Positions 18,784-28,204 are shown, counted from the stretch's first letter. The stretch: 64,000 nt of DNA from Alcanivorax nanhaiticus (GCF_000756665.1 NZ_ARXV01000017.1:21717-85716), one strand, 5' to 3'. Notes: generated from the letters alone by a model not told the origin. Numbers and translations are program-made.

Positions 18784-20064
18784 TTACACTCGCCCAATCC
18801 CTCTATACACCAGCCCCTGCCCTCTGACAAAGTCCGGATCATAGATATTTCTGCCATCGAGGATCAAAGGTTGGCGCATGGTCACCCGTAGGCGCCGCCA
18901 GTCCGGGCCCCAGTAAAGCTTCCACTCGGTAACCAGCATCAACGCATCCGCGCCCGCGAGTGCCTCATAAGGGTCATCACACAACTGCAACGGCCCTCGG
19001 CCAGACGCCCAGGCCTCCAGCTCAGGTAGCGCCTTGGGGTCATGTACAGCCACCTCAACCCCCTGAGCCCAAAGAGCCTCAATGATTTTCAATACTGGTG
19101 CGTTATCCACTCGACGAGTTCCCGGCTTGAACGCTGCCCCCCAAATAGCCACCCGTTTTCCAGCCACATCCCCCTTGTAGTACTGCCAAAACTTACGAAA
19201 CAGCACCTCTTTCTGGCGTTCATTGGTCTGCATCACCTGGGCAAGTAAACCCGGCCCGGCAGAACGGGCTTTCAGAGCATCAACTAGTGCCAAGACATTT
19301 TGATCAAGCCCCGCACCGCCAAAGCCGCATCCCGGATACAGGTAGGCCTCACCAATGCGGGAATCCGCCCCCATAGCGACCCGTACCACATCGATATCCA
19401 CCCCCAGAGACTCAGAAAGAGAGGCCATGTCATTCATGAAACTGATTCGCGTCGCCAAAATACCGCTAATCGCCAACTTAGCGAACTCCGCTTCACGCAG
19501 GGTCATCACCTGAATGACATCCTTGCGGCGATTGAAGGGGCGTAACAGCTCACGAACCAGTGCCTCGCCTTCTCCTCGCTCACATCCCAGCAGAATACTT
19601 TCCGGCCGAGTGAAAGTTTGAAAGGCATTACCCTCCTGAATCAGATCTGGCATGGCTACCAACGCCGTAGCACTACCAGCCTCTCGCAGCTGATTACGTA
19701 AACGCTCCGCCGCCCCTACCGGCCCCACCGTCTGGTTGATGATTACCTGACACATGGCATTACCAGCGATTAACTTAACGATATCGTGGCTCCAGTCAGC
19801 GTCACCGGGAGACACCGCCAAAAAAACAGCCTCCGCCTCTGGCAGTTGCTCAGCATCACGGAAACTGGGACGCAAGCGCCCTGACTCCAGCTGTTCAGCA
19901 AACACCCGGTCCAGGCCCTGCTCCCGGAACAGCGGTCGGCCGCCTTCAAGCCTCTCCCTAGACCGCGGCTCATGCACAACCCAACAGACCCTATGACCAG
20001 TCTGCGCCATAGCTGTCGCTGTCACTTGGGCACACAGGGTATCGCCGTAAACCGTTATCTGCAT
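18784..20064 (-). CDS. Divergent UDP-sugar dehydrogenase paralogue lacking the catalytic cysteine
   Basis: A 426-aa protein with the three-domain layout of the UDP-glucose/GDP-mannose dehydrogenase family. The key motifs are altered. The dinucleotide loop reads VYGDTLCAQV instead of GxGYVG. The region equivalent to GFGGSCFPKD is GFGGAGLDQN (247-256), so the catalytic Cys is Gly252, the Lys is Gln255 and the Asp is Asn256. The Asn of the KxxxN motif is a Ser (AEFAKLAIS). The lysine at 196 remains. It probably does not perform the normal two-step oxidation; a regulatory, binding or different catalytic role is possible. It lies between galU and pgi and is intact, so it seems to be under selection. 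Confidence 0.85.
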   Translation of the reverse strand: MQITVYGDTLCAQVTATAMAQTGHRVCWVVHEPRSRERLEGGRPLFREQGLDRVFAEQLESGRLRPSFRDAEQLPEAEAVFLAVSPGDADWSHDIVKLIAGNAMCQVIINQTVGPVGAAERLRNQLREAGSATALVAMPDLIQEGNAFQTFTRPESILLGCERGEGEALVRELLRPFNRRKDVIQVMTLREAEFAKLAISGILATRISFMNDMASLSESLGVDIDVVRVAMGADSRIGEAYLYPGCGFGGAGLDQNVLALVDALKARSAGPGLLAQVMQTNERQKEVLFRKFWQYYKGDVAGKRVAIWGAAFKPGTRRVDNAPVLKIIEALWAQGVEVAVHDPKALPELEAWASGRGPLQLCDDPYEALAGADALMLVTEWKLYWGPDWRRLRVTMRQPLILDGRNIYDPDFVRGQGLVYRGIGRV

Positions 20065-20073
20065 AAAACCTCA

Positions 20074-20102
20074 GTAGCAAGCTTCAAGCCACAAGCTTCA
20101 AG
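20074..20102. repeat. AGCTT-type array left of the S23 remnant
   Basis: The short palindromic words AAGCTTCAAG and AAGCTTCAAG recur with a CCACA spacer. They resemble the AGCTCGTAGCTC-type arrays that border the intact S23 gene. Nothing else explains this AGCT enrichment. Confidence 0.6.
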
Positions 20103-20132
20103 AAAAACCACACCAGACGAAGAGCCCAGCAC

Positions 20133-20323
20133 CCAACTCAATTACTTCATTTTCCCGGTCTAAGTTTCGCTCAAACCCGTCAACAATATTGGAAGGGATT
20201 GGGAGAGAGGACCTGGTGATCTCATCTCGAAAACCAAAATCACGATGCCGATCAAAGCCCGCCTAACACTTCAGCGCCAAGCCCAACAGAACGCTGCCAA
20301 ATTTCCTGATTTCCAAATCGCAT
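20133..20323 (-). pseudogene. Frameshifted remnant of an S23-type four-helix-bundle gene
   Basis: Reading the minus strand from the ATG at 20321-20323 gives MRFGNQEIWQRSVGLGAE, then one frameshift, then HRDFGFRDEITRSSLPIPSN and GFERNLDRENEVIEL. This matches the intact protein at 23719-24057 (RLENLDIWRRSVDLSVE, HRDFGFRDQITRSSLSLPSN, GFERASEREKAL) before homology ends. The 40-60 bases before the ATG, including GGAGCAAGG, also resemble those of the intact copy. The remnant is bordered by AAGCTTCAAGCCACAAGCTT (about 20077-20100) and by CAGCTCGTAGCT near 20394. Confidence 0.85.
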
Positions 20324-20391
20324 CCTTGCTCCTTAACTAAAGTCCCCATCCTTGGGAGCTTTTTCAACCCACTCAATCCAGCTCAAAGCTG

Positions 20392-21279
20392 TCAGCTCGT
20401 AGCTTTTACTTCCGCCGCCATCATCGCCCGCACCTGCGCACCCAACTCGGGATGCCGCGCGGCATAATGAAAAATAGCCTGCAGATAACCCGCCTTGTTG
20501 CCACAATCAAAGGTCTCACCCCGCATGGAGTATGCCTCAACCGGACTTTTTGACATCAAGGTTGCAATGGCATCGGTGAGCTGGATCTCATTACCTGCCC
20601 CCGGCTGGGTATGCAACAAAATGTCCATGATCTCCCCAGGTAGAACATAGCGGCCCACCACTGACAAACGGGAAGGAGCCTCCGCCACCGACGGTTTCTC
20701 GATCACCCCGGTCATCAGCGCAGAATGTCCCCGTGCAGGAGCCTCACCTTCCAGGGCCACAATTCCATACTGGTCCACCCGCTCAGCGGGCACCTCCTCC
20801 ACCATGATTTGGGAGCAGCCGGTTTCCTGGTAACGCGCCACCATCTCGGCCAAGTCCTCCGTCTGATCACCACAATCCACGAGCACATCGGGTAACAGCA
20901 CTGCAAAGGGATCATGACCCACTACTGGTGCCGCACATGCCACCGCATGACCCAAGCCGAGCGCCCGGTGTTGGCGAACTGCAATTACACTCACATCCTT
21001 GGGCAGAATATCGCGCACCTCTGCCAACAACTTGTCCTTGCCCTTCGCTTCCAGCTGGTACTCCAGCTCGAACTGGCTATCGAAATAGTCTTCAATAGCG
21101 GTCTTGGCAGAGTGGGACACCAAGATGATTTCCTTGATGCCAGCTCTCACCGCTTCTTTCACCACATATTCAATGGCTGGCCTGTCAACAATAGGCAACA
21201 TTTCTTTTGGGATCGACTTGGAAGCCGGCAACATCCGTGATCCGAAACCCGCCACCGGTAGTACCGCTTTTCTAACCAT
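20392..21279 (-). CDS. galU: UTP-glucose-1-phosphate uridylyltransferase
   Basis: Makes UDP-glucose from UTP and glucose-1-phosphate. The N-terminal nucleotide loop is AVLPVAGFGSRMLPASKSIPKEMLP, shown here by GFGSRMLPASKSIPKEMLP. FAVLLPDVLVD holds the metal-binding Asp, GVIEKPS and the C-terminal GETFDCGNKAGYLQA complete the GalU pattern. Length 295 aa is typical. The product feeds GalE and the canonical Ugd. It overlaps the VanZ-like gene by 8 bases, indicating one transcript ugd-vanZ-galU. Confidence 0.95.
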   Translation of the reverse strand: MVRKAVLPVAGFGSRMLPASKSIPKEMLPIVDRPAIEYVVKEAVRAGIKEIILVSHSAKTAIEDYFDSQFELEYQLEAKGKDKLLAEVRDILPKDVSVIAVRQHRALGLGHAVACAAPVVGHDPFAVLLPDVLVDCGDQTEDLAEMVARYQETGCSQIMVEEVPAERVDQYGIVALEGEAPARGHSALMTGVIEKPSVAEAPSRLSVVGRYVLPGEIMDILLHTQPGAGNEIQLTDAIATLMSKSPVEAYSMRGETFDCGNKAGYLQAIFHYAARHPELGAQVRAMMAAEVKATS

Positions 21280-21649
21280 TGCACTCTCTTTTTAACAGCT
21301 GTCTGCCCAGCCACAAGATAAACAGACCCAAAAACGCGCCGATAACATTATCAAGCATGTCATTCCAGGTCGTGGAGCGATGCGGAATCCACAATTGAAC
21401 CAGTTCAATCAGGCCACCTAGCACCATGACGAGGACAAAGGCCACCAAGGGGGACACCCCGACCCAGCCTAGCAACAGCGCGATCAGAGAACAAAAGAAC
21501 ACGTGAGCGTAAGCATCAACTCCTCCCAGGGACAGGGCCTTGCTGATCGACGCTCTCAACTCACCAGGCAACATCGCTCCACAAACAAACAGCAGCATGA
21601 TGAAAACCAATAAGGAAATCCGCCAGGTTTTACTCACAACACAGCTCAA
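21272..21649 (-). CDS. VanZ-like membrane protein
   Basis: A 125-aa protein with four predicted membrane helices (about residues 8-28, 45-62, 66-83 and 100-118). The motif [20 protein letters not shown] with a following DNVIGAFLG matches the VanZ family pattern of E-Q-P-R-D-N-G residues in the last two helices. The biochemical function of such proteins is unclear; VanZ itself gives low-level teicoplanin resistance. It lies between ugd and galU with short overlaps on both sides (4 and 8 bases), so it is a member of that operon and may act in envelope polysaccharide handling. Confidence 0.82.
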   Translation of the reverse strand: MSCVVSKTWRISLLVFIMLLFVCGAMLPGELRASISKALSLGGVDAYAHVFFCSLIALLLGWVGVSPLVAFVLVMVLGGLIELVQLWIPHRSTTWNDMLDNVIGAFLGLFILWLGRQLLKRECNG

Positions 21650-22812
21650 TCACTGCCAAAAAGGTCTCGGGTGTACACCTTATCCGCCACTGGCAGCAGC
21701 TCCTCAACCATCCGATTGGAGACAATCACATCACAGGACTCGGCAAATTCCTTAAAATCCCGAATCACCACCGAATCAAAGAATATGTCATCAGGCAAGG
21801 CAGGCTCGTACACTACTAACTCAACCCCCTTCTCCCTTAACCGCTTCATCACCCCCTGAATTGCAGACGCCCGGAAGTTGTCAGACCCCGCTTTCATTAC
21901 CAGTCGATATATTCCCACGCGATCTGGCGCACGACGAAGAATATCATCGGCCACAAAATCCTTGCGGGTGCGATTGGCATCAACAATGGCTTGGATCAGA
22001 CTGTTAGGCACATCCCGATAATTGGCAAGTAGTTGTTTAGTGTCCTTAGGCAGACAGTAACCCCCATAGCCAAAGGAGGGATTGTTGTAGTGCTCCCCAA
22101 TACGAGGATCCAGGCAAACCCCATCAATGATCTGACGAGCATCCAACCCGTGGGTGGCAGCGTAGCTATCCAACTCGTTGAAATAGGCCACCCGCATGGC
22201 CAGATAGGTATTGGCAAACAGTTTGATGGCTTCCGCTTCGGTGGAATCCGTGAACAGCACAGGTATATCTTCCCGGATGGCCCCTTCGGCAAGCAAGGCA
22301 GCGAAGGTGCGTGCGGCCTCGGAATGGGCGCCCACCACAATTCTTGAGGGATAGAGATTATCAAAAAGGGCTTTCCCCTCCCTAAGAAACTCAGGCGAAA
22401 ACAGGATGTTAGCCCCGCCGAATCGTTCCAGCAGGGAAGCCGTATAGCCCACTGGTATCGTGGACTTGATGATGATGCAAGCAGCAGGATTAATGGTCTG
22501 CACATCATTGATCACTGCTTCCACAGATCGAGTATCGAAATAGTTGCTTATCGGGTCATAGTCTGTAGGCGTGGCGACCACCACAAAGTCGGCCCCCTCA
22601 AAAGCAACGGATTTGTCCGTGGTGGCAGTCAGGTCCAGAGACTTGCTCGCCAGATATTCCTGGATTATTTCGTCATCAATCGGCGAGACCCGGTTCTGGA
22701 TTTTCTCCACCTTGGCAGCGTCAATATCCAGCGCCACTACCGAATTATGCTGAGCCAGCAACACCGCGTTGGAAAGTCCTACGTAACCGGTCCCGGCAAC
22801 CGCTATTTTCAT
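21646..22812 (-). CDS. ugd: UDP-glucose 6-dehydrogenase
   Basis: Oxidises UDP-glucose to UDP-glucuronate with two NAD+. It has the complete motif set: [58 protein letters not shown] and the catalytic [14 protein letters not shown] with Cys and Lys. Length 388 aa is the short Ugd class. I chose the ATG at 22810-22812 because GAGG lies six bases upstream and it gives [12 protein letters not shown]; an ATG four codons earlier is possible. UDP-glucuronate from this enzyme is the substrate of the UDP-xylose synthase encoded at 2323-3261. Confidence 0.95.
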   Translation of the reverse strand: MKIAVAGTGYVGLSNAVLLAQHNSVVALDIDAAKVEKIQNRVSPIDDEIIQEYLASKSLDLTATTDKSVAFEGADFVVVATPTDYDPISNYFDTRSVEAVINDVQTINPAACIIIKSTIPVGYTASLLERFGGANILFSPEFLREGKALFDNLYPSRIVVGAHSEAARTFAALLAEGAIREDIPVLFTDSTEAEAIKLFANTYLAMRVAYFNELDSYAATHGLDARQIIDGVCLDPRIGEHYNNPSFGYGGYCLPKDTKQLLANYRDVPNSLIQAIVDANRTRKDFVADDILRRAPDRVGIYRLVMKAGSDNFRASAIQGVMKRLREKGVELVVYEPALPDDIFFDSVVIRDFKEFAESCDVIVSNRMVEELLPVADKVYTRDLFGSD

Positions 22813-22930
22813 TTTTGTCCTCATCGATCAAGCCTAATCCGGCCACCGAGGCCAGACGAAGGGAAGCGGCACAGTATACCCCCCCTCAGCCCCGACCTAC
22901 AGGCTCCGGCAGAAGCGCCTCTCCGACACG

Positions 22931-22961
22931 AAAAAGGCCGCACCCACTTCCTGGCGCGGCC
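22931..22961 (-). terminator. Intrinsic terminator of cysC
   Basis: GGCCGC (22936-22941) pairs with GCGGCC (22956-22961), and on the minus strand the stem is followed by TTTTT. It lies about 55 bases after the cysC stop and before the ugd start. This separates the two transcripts. Confidence 0.8.
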
Positions 22962-23014
22962 TCCTTCATTTCAACTCGGCATACTTCTACCGAGTTATTG
23001 GGCGTAGCGAAAAT

Positions 23015-23626
23015 TCACACAATCGCCGCTATCAGCTGCTTCACACAAGCTTCGATATCGTTCTCGGCAGTGTTGACCTCAACCTCCGGCTTCTCAGGCG
23101 CCTCATAGGGACTGTCGATACCGGTAAACTCCTTGATGATGCCCTGTCGTGCCTTCTGGTACAGGCCCTTGGGATCTCGCTTTTCGCACTCTTCCAACGG
23201 CGCATCCACAAACACTTCGACGAACTCGCCGTCTTCAAACAACTCACGAGCGGCGTCACGGTCAGCACGGAACGGGCTGATGAAAGCAGTCACCACGATC
23301 AAGCCCGCATCCACCATCAACTTGGCCACTTCGGACACCCGACGGATGTTCTCGGTACGGTCTTCATCGCTCATGCCCAGGTTCTTGTTCAGACCATGAC
23401 GCACGTTATCGCCATCCAGCAGGTAGGTGTGCTTACCCTGCTCAGTCAGCGCCACTTCCAGGGCATTGGCCAGAGTGGATTTACCAGAGCCGGACAGACC
23501 GGTCAGCCAGATACACTTGGGCTTCTGATCCTTAACCTTGGCACGGTCAGCCTTGGAGATGTTGGATTCGTGCCATACGACGTGGGCTTTGGATTCGTTG
23601 GCTTTTTCCTGATATGGGGACGACAT
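23015..23626 (-). CDS. cysC: Adenylylsulfate (APS) kinase
   Basis: Phosphorylates APS to PAPS, the universal sulfuryl donor. P-loop [11 protein letters not shown] (about 41-51), [10 protein letters not shown] for substrate binding, [10 protein letters not shown], and [18 protein letters not shown] with the lid region are all present. Length 203 aa is typical for a stand-alone CysC. No cysD, cysN or cysH is next to it, which points away from simple assimilation and toward PAPS supply. A PAPS-type sulfotransferase gene lies at 37442-38335 and an SLC13-type anion permease gene lies just upstream at 24157, so a role in glycan sulfation is likely. Confidence 0.95.
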   Translation of the reverse strand: MSSPYQEKANESKAHVVWHESNISKADRAKVKDQKPKCIWLTGLSGSGKSTLANALEVALTEQGKHTYLLDGDNVRHGLNKNLGMSDEDRTENIRRVSEVAKLMVDAGLIVVTAFISPFRADRDAARELFEDGEFVEVFVDAPLEECEKRDPKGLYQKARQGIIKEFTGIDSPYEAPEKPEVEVNTAENDIEACVKQLIAAIV

Positions 23627-23650
23627 AATTACCTCGCGTTGTTCGAAGGT

Positions 23651-23682
23651 CAGCTACTAGCCATGAGCTTCGAGCTGCTAGA
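23651..23682. repeat. AGCT-type array left of the intact S23 gene
   Basis: CAGCTACTAGCC, GAGCTTCGAGCTGCTAG and similar words make a short palindromic array between cysC and the S23 gene. It mirrors the GTAGCTC array at the other side of the gene (24121-24151). Confidence 0.65.
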
Positions 23683-23718
23683 GAAACATAACCAGGCTTG
23701 CGGCCCGGAACCATAAAA

Positions 23719-24057
23719 TCATTTGAGCTTGCGCATGATGGCGAAGAGCATCCTTGAAAGTTGCTCCACTTCCTCACCCCACTTATTGCTCATATCCTCA
23801 GGTATATACCCAATTCTGTAACCGATGATCAGCTGGGTTTTGAGCTCCCCAGCTGATCCCTTTGCATAGTTAAGAAACAAGGCCTTTTCCCTCTCGGAAG
23901 CCCTTTCAAAACCCTCTGCGATATTTGAAGGCAAAGACAGCGATGATCGAGTTATTTGATCCCTGAACCCAAAATCTCGATGCCCTGCAAAGTGCTGATA
24001 AATCTCAACACTCAAATCAACAGATCTTCTCCAAATGTCCAAATTTTCCAATCGCAT
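23719..24057 (-). CDS. S23-type four-helix-bundle protein
   Basis: A 112-aa all-helical protein of the family first known from 23S rRNA intervening sequences and related in fold to the Avd accessory protein of diversity-generating retroelements. Characteristic words are LDIWRRSVDLSVEIY, HRDFGFRDQITRSSLSLPSN, IAEGFER and LKTQLIIGYRIGYI. I placed the start at MRLENLDIW because GGAGCAAGG precedes it and the same leader is present before the broken copy at 20323; a 9-codon extension is possible. No reverse transcriptase or rRNA gene is nearby. Function is unknown. The gene is bordered on both sides by AGCT-rich arrays. Confidence 0.88.
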   Translation of the reverse strand: MRLENLDIWRRSVDLSVEIYQHFAGHRDFGFRDQITRSSLSLPSNIAEGFERASEREKALFLNYAKGSAGELKTQLIIGYRIGYIPEDMSNKWGEEVEQLSRMLFAIMRKLK

Positions 24058-24120
24058 CCTTGCTCCATCTTGAAAAGCCGCCATCCATGGGAACTTTTTC
24101 CATTTTCTTCATCCAATCGA

Positions 24121-24151
24121 GCGTAGCTCGTAGCTCGTAGCTCGTAGCTCG
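24121..24151. repeat. GTAGCTC tandem array right of the S23 gene
   Basis: A 7-8 base word (CGTAGCT) is repeated four times head to tail just upstream of the S23 start. The array ends at the 3' end of the permease gene. The same type of array occurs near 20394, 30009 and 30300. Confidence 0.75.
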
Positions 24152-24156
24152 CCTCG

Positions 24157-25929
24157 CTAAAACCCCCAAACCACCGGAATCACAGCAAGACTAATCACCG
24201 CCACCACCACACTCATCGGCAACCCTATCCGCACATAATCCCGGAAGGTATAGCCGCCGGGGCCCATGACCATCAAATTGGTCTGGTAACCCAGAGGGGT
24301 CATGAAGCTTGCGGATGCGGCAAACATCACGGCGACGATGAAGGGCATCGGGCTCACGCCCAGCTGCTCGGCCACGCCGATAGCTATGGGGAACACCAGC
24401 ACGGCAGCGGCGTTGTTAGTGATCATCTCGGTGAACGCTGCAGTCAACAGGTAAATGATCACCAGCGCCATAAGCGGCGACAGACCGCTCTCGGGAAAGG
24501 CTTCCTGCACAATCCAGGCGGCCGCACCACTGGTTTCCATGGCCTTGCCCAGCGCGAAAGACGCGCCAATCACCACCAGTACCGGCAGATTCACACTCAC
24601 ATTCATCCGAGAGCGGTTTACCGTCACGCAACGGAAAGCCAGCATCAGTCCGGCCGCTACCATAGCGGCTTCCAGCGTAGACGCAAGCCCCAGCACATTG
24701 GCCAACACCATCGCCACCAGAACCCCTACCGCAACAGGCGCACGACGAAAATCAGGGGGAGTGGAATCTTTCAACGGGCTCACCAGCATGAAGTCGCGCC
24801 GGTAGCGGTACTGCTCCACAAACTGTTCGCTGGTTTCCAGCAAGAGCGTATCGCCAACGCGCAATACCAGCTCGCCCACCTTGCCCGCCATCCGCTGGCC
24901 ATTACGGCTGATACTCAGGATCGCCGCCTGGTAGCGGGTACGAAAACCGGTTTCCTTGACCGTTTTGCCAATACCCGGAAATTCCGGGCTCAGCACCACC
25001 TCCACCAAATGGCGCTGGTGGTTATTCAAGCCCAACTTGTGCACTGCACCATGGGCAGACTGGAGACCATTAATCCGCTGCAATTCACGGGCACACTCCG
25101 GCACCCCCACAAACGCCAGCAGATCCCCCTCCTGCAAGGTCATCTCAGGGCCCACTGCAGTAAACAGCTTCTCGCCACGTTGAATTTCCGTCAGGTAACC
25201 GTAGGTCAGGTTGCGCAAACCTGCATCCTGAATGGTTCGCCCTGCCAAGCCGCTGCCCTTTGCCACCACCATTTCCACATGGTACTCGCGGGCATGCTCC
25301 CATTGCTCCGCCATCCCTTCGCGCTCAGGCAGCAAGTAGCGGCTTACCAGTAGCATAAACAGGCCACCCCCCAGCAGGACCGGGATACCCACCCAGGCCA
25401 CATCAAAAATGCCAAAGGCAGGCAGCCCCTTCTCCTGCACCAGACCATCCACCACCAGATTGGTGCTGGTGCCAATCAGGGTACAGGTACCACCAAGAAT
25501 GGCTGCATAGCTCAAGGGCAGCAGCAGCTTGGAAGCAGAGAGTTTGAGCCGCTGCGCCCACTCCTGCACCGCAGGAATCATCATGGCCACAACAGTGGTG
25601 TTATTGAGGAAGGCACTGAGAAGCGAGGCAGGGGCAATCAGACGGAACTGGCTGGAAAGCACCGATTTAGGCTGACCCAAAAGTCGATGTGCCACCCAAT
25701 ATATCGCCCCGGTATCGCGTAAAGCGGCTGCCACTACATACAGCGCCGCAATGGTCATCAAACCCGGGTTGGCAAAGCCTGCCAGCGCCTCCGCCGGCGT
25801 AATAATCCCCGTCACCAGCACCGCCACCAGCGCGGCCATCATGGTCAGATCCGCCGGCACACGGTTGGTTGCCAAAGCGCCCAGCACCGAGGCCACCACC
25901 AGCAGAGTTATCAGAATATCCAGGCTCAC
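24157..25929 (-). CDS. SLC13/SLT-type anion permease with two TrkA-C domains
   Basis: A 590-aa inner-membrane transporter of the divalent anion:Na+ symporter kind. N-terminal helices include LNNTTVVAMMIPAVQEWAQR and LGGTCTLIGTSTNLVVDGL, the SNT-like substrate motifs. About residues 205-375 form two soluble RCK/TrkA-C domains (LAGRTIQDAGLRNLTYGYL; GIGKTVKETGFRTRYQAAIL). The C-terminal half repeats the motif as ITNNAAAVLVFPIAIG and SFMTPLGYQTNLMVMGPGGY. Related marine proteins transport sulfate. A GTG start with AAGGA upstream is used. Its place beside cysC supports sulfate uptake for PAPS, but the substrate is inferred. Confidence 0.87.
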   Translation of the reverse strand: MSLDILITLLVVASVLGALATNRVPADLTMMAALVAVLVTGIITPAEALAGFANPGLMTIAALYVVAAALRDTGAIYWVAHRLLGQPKSVLSSQFRLIAPASLLSAFLNNTTVVAMMIPAVQEWAQRLKLSASKLLLPLSYAAILGGTCTLIGTSTNLVVDGLVQEKGLPAFGIFDVAWVGIPVLLGGGLFMLLVSRYLLPEREGMAEQWEHAREYHVEMVVAKGSGLAGRTIQDAGLRNLTYGYLTEIQRGEKLFTAVGPEMTLQEGDLLAFVGVPECARELQRINGLQSAHGAVHKLGLNNHQRHLVEVVLSPEFPGIGKTVKETGFRTRYQAAILSISRNGQRMAGKVGELVLRVGDTLLLETSEQFVEQYRYRRDFMLVSPLKDSTPPDFRRAPVAVGVLVAMVLANVLGLASTLEAAMVAAGLMLAFRCVTVNRSRMNVSVNLPVLVVIGASFALGKAMETSGAAAWIVQEAFPESGLSPLMALVIIYLLTAAFTEMITNNAAAVLVFPIAIGVAEQLGVSPMPFIVAVMFAASASFMTPLGYQTNLMVMGPGGYTFRDYVRIGLPMSVVVAVISLAVIPVVWGF

Positions 25930-26248
25930 TCAGCGAATCCTTCCGGCAAGGCGGAGATGATCAGAAAAACCGCATTTTACAGCGAAAAAGAGATATAAAA
26001 AGGGGTTTGTAATTCGATATAGGTATAAGCAAAGACATATCCGAGCCCGCCCCCACCAACACCTCCGTGGAACGAAGCACAGTGAAGTAGCGTCCGCAGC
26101 CCTCCCCCCTGTGGGAGCGGGCGTTTGCTATGCCCTCCGGGTGCGACCGCAAAAAAACCGATGCCAAAGCATCGCGGCGGAACCGTCGCTCCCACAGGGA
26201 GAAGCCTTGGCCCAGGAGCCTCAGCAACTTCCCACAGGGGCGAATTCC
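25930..26248. repeat. Intergenic region with one REP-type element (26110-26196)
   Basis: No gene was found in these 319 bases. An 87-base element begins TGTGGGAGCG and ends CGCTCCCACA, giving 10-base terminal inverted repeats. Inside are hairpin cores resembling GCGACGGAACCGTCGC. The rest is AT-richer, unexplained spacer (about 25975-26040). Confidence 0.75.
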
Positions 26249-28204
26249 TTAGTCTGGCAGGGAAACGGCGTTGGATACGCGGCGTGGCAGTTCTCGGGTG
26301 GCCATGGCAGCGGTTTCCTGGCTGCCCGTGGAACCAGGGGCATACCCTGCCACGTAAGTGCGCAGCAAAGACTTCATGGCCGCATTGTCGCCACGTTCCA
26401 GGGCCTTGCGGAACGCTTCCAGGGCAAACTGCACCTCATCCCAGTTCAGGGACTCCTCACTGGCCTGCATGATCATCTCATGCTCGGTGCGCACACTGCA
26501 TTCACCAATAATCAGCTCTTCATAGAGCTTCTCACCCGGACGCAACCCGGAGAACGACAAGCCAATATCACCATGGGGGTTGCTCTCATCCTTCACAGAG
26601 AGCCCCATCAGATGAATCATGGTGATCGCCAAATCCACAATTCGCACCGGCTCGCCCATATCCAGCACAAACACTTCCCCGCCACGCGCCATGGCACCGG
26701 CCTGGATCACCAGCTGGGAAGCTTCAGGAATGGTCATGAAGTAACGAATCACATCCGGGTGGGTCACCGTGACAGGGCCGCCATGGCAGATCTGATCACG
26801 GAACAGCGGCACCACAGACCCTGATGAGCCCAGCACATTGCCAAAGCGCACCATGGAGAACACCGTATCCGATCCTCTCGATGCCATCGCCTGCAGCACC
26901 AGCTCAGCAAACCGCTTGGTGGCCCCCATCACATTGGTAGGGCGAACCGCCTTGTCTGTGGACACCAAAATAAAGTGCTGCACACCCGCGGCTTCAGCAC
27001 CCTGCGCCGCTTCCAGCGTACCCAGAATATTGTTACGCACCCCGGAGGACGGATTGCTTTCCACAATCGGCACATGCTTGTAAGCCGCCGCATGATAAAC
27101 CGTATCCACCCGATGCTCTGCACAAAGCCGAGCCATCAAGCCGCGGTTCACCACCGAGCCCAGCACCGGCACGATGTCCACCTTAAGGCCCTGACTCACC
27201 GCCAGTTTGCGCAGCTCTTTCTCAATGGCGTACAGCGCGAATTCACTCTGCTCGAACAACACCAACTGGGAGGGAGACAGCTTGAGAATCTGACGGCACA
27301 GTTCGCTACCTATGGAACCACCAGCGCCGGTGACCAGCACATGCTTGCCACTAACACAGCGGTGCAACAGATCTTGCCTAGGCGGCACCGGGTCGCGGCC
27401 CAGCAGATCCTCAATCGCTACATCACGCACCTCTTCCAGGCGCGCCTTACCCATAGCGATGTCTGCAATACCCGGTACTGTCTGCACCCGAATATTCAGG
27501 GTTTCCAGCCAGCGCACAATCTCCATACGGCGAGGCCGGCTAATCGAGGGCACCGCCATCAGCACCGCAGACACCTTGCCCTGCCGCGCCGCTTTCTCCA
27601 GCGCCTTACGAGGAACCACAGGCACACCGGCCAGCAGAGTACCCTGCTTGCTGGTGTCATCATCCACCACCAGCGCGGGAAAGAACTCGGTACTGGACTG
27701 CAAGCCAGACACCAGCTGGGCTCCGGCACCACCGGCACCAAACACCGCCACCGGCTGGCGATTCAAGCCACCCAGAATCTTGACCAGAAAGCGTCGCATG
27801 AGAAAACGGCTGCCGCCCAGATACAAAACTGCCAACATACCCCAGATCAGAAAAATCGAACGGGGAATCGCGGCATCCGCCACCATGTAAGATGCACCAG
27901 CCAGCACCGCCACGGATATCAGCACCCCTGCCAGCAGAGACCAGGCAACTTCCGCACCCAGGTAACGAACAATGGATTTATAGAATCCGGTGAAATACAG
28001 GATCGGCACTGCAACCAATGGTGCAGCAACAAACAACCAGGCATCGTGAATTTGAGGTGTCAGGGTATTGAGCCGCAGCGCGTAGGCCACTGCCACCAGC
28101 AGCGGCAAGACGACCAAGTCCGCACCAAGCATGATACAACGCTTGAAGAAGCGGGATATCGACACCAATCGATAAACAGAAGGGTAAAGCCACTCACTAG
28201 GCAT
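26249..28204 (-). CDS. wbpM: Membrane-bound UDP-GlcNAc 4,6-dehydratase (WbpM/PglF/CapD family)
   Basis: Makes UDP-2-acetamido-4-keto-2,6-dideoxy-glucose, the precursor of FucNAc, QuiNAc and bacillosamine sugars. Four N-terminal helices (about residues 15-120) anchor it. A first Rossmann unit follows (VAVFGAGGAGAQLVSGL), then the catalytic SDR domain from VLVTGAGGSIGSELCRQIL. The catalytic stretch STDKAVRPTNVMGATKR has Met in place of the usual Tyr, as expected for this long-form family. The ATG giving MPSEWLYPSVYRL was chosen over an upstream TTG. With the PglE, PglD and PglC homologues at 30318-32734 it completes a diacetamido-trideoxy-hexose pathway. Confidence 0.94.
   Translation of the reverse strand: MPSEWLYPSVYRLVSISRFFKRCIMLGADLVVLPLLVAVAYALRLNTLTPQIHDAWLFVAAPLVAVPILYFTGFYKSIVRYLGAEVAWSLLAGVLISVAVLAGASYMVADAAIPRSIFLIWGMLAVLYLGGSRFLMRRFLVKILGGLNRQPVAVFGAGGAGAQLVSGLQSSTEFFPALVVDDDTSKQGTLLAGVPVVPRKALEKAARQGKVSAVLMAVPSISRPRRMEIVRWLETLNIRVQTVPGIADIAMGKARLEEVRDVAIEDLLGRDPVPPRQDLLHRCVSGKHVLVTGAGGSIGSELCRQILKLSPSQLVLFEQSEFALYAIEKELRKLAVSQGLKVDIVPVLGSVVNRGLMARLCAEHRVDTVYHAAAYKHVPIVESNPSSGVRNNILGTLEAAQGAEAAGVQHFILVSTDKAVRPTNVMGATKRFAELVLQAMASRGSDTVFSMVRFGNVLGSSGSVVPLFRDQICHGGPVTVTHPDVIRYFMTIPEASQLVIQAGAMARGGEVFVLDMGEPVRIVDLAITMIHLMGLSVKDESNPHGDIGLSFSGLRPGEKLYEELIIGECSVRTEHEMIMQASEESLNWDEVQFALEAFRKALERGDNAAMKSLLRTYVAGYAPGSTGSQETAAMATRELPRRVSNAVSLPD

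Noticed and set aside
23719..24057. Avd-like protein as part of a diversity-generating retroelement
   Set aside because: No reverse transcriptase, template repeat or variable repeat is visible around it.
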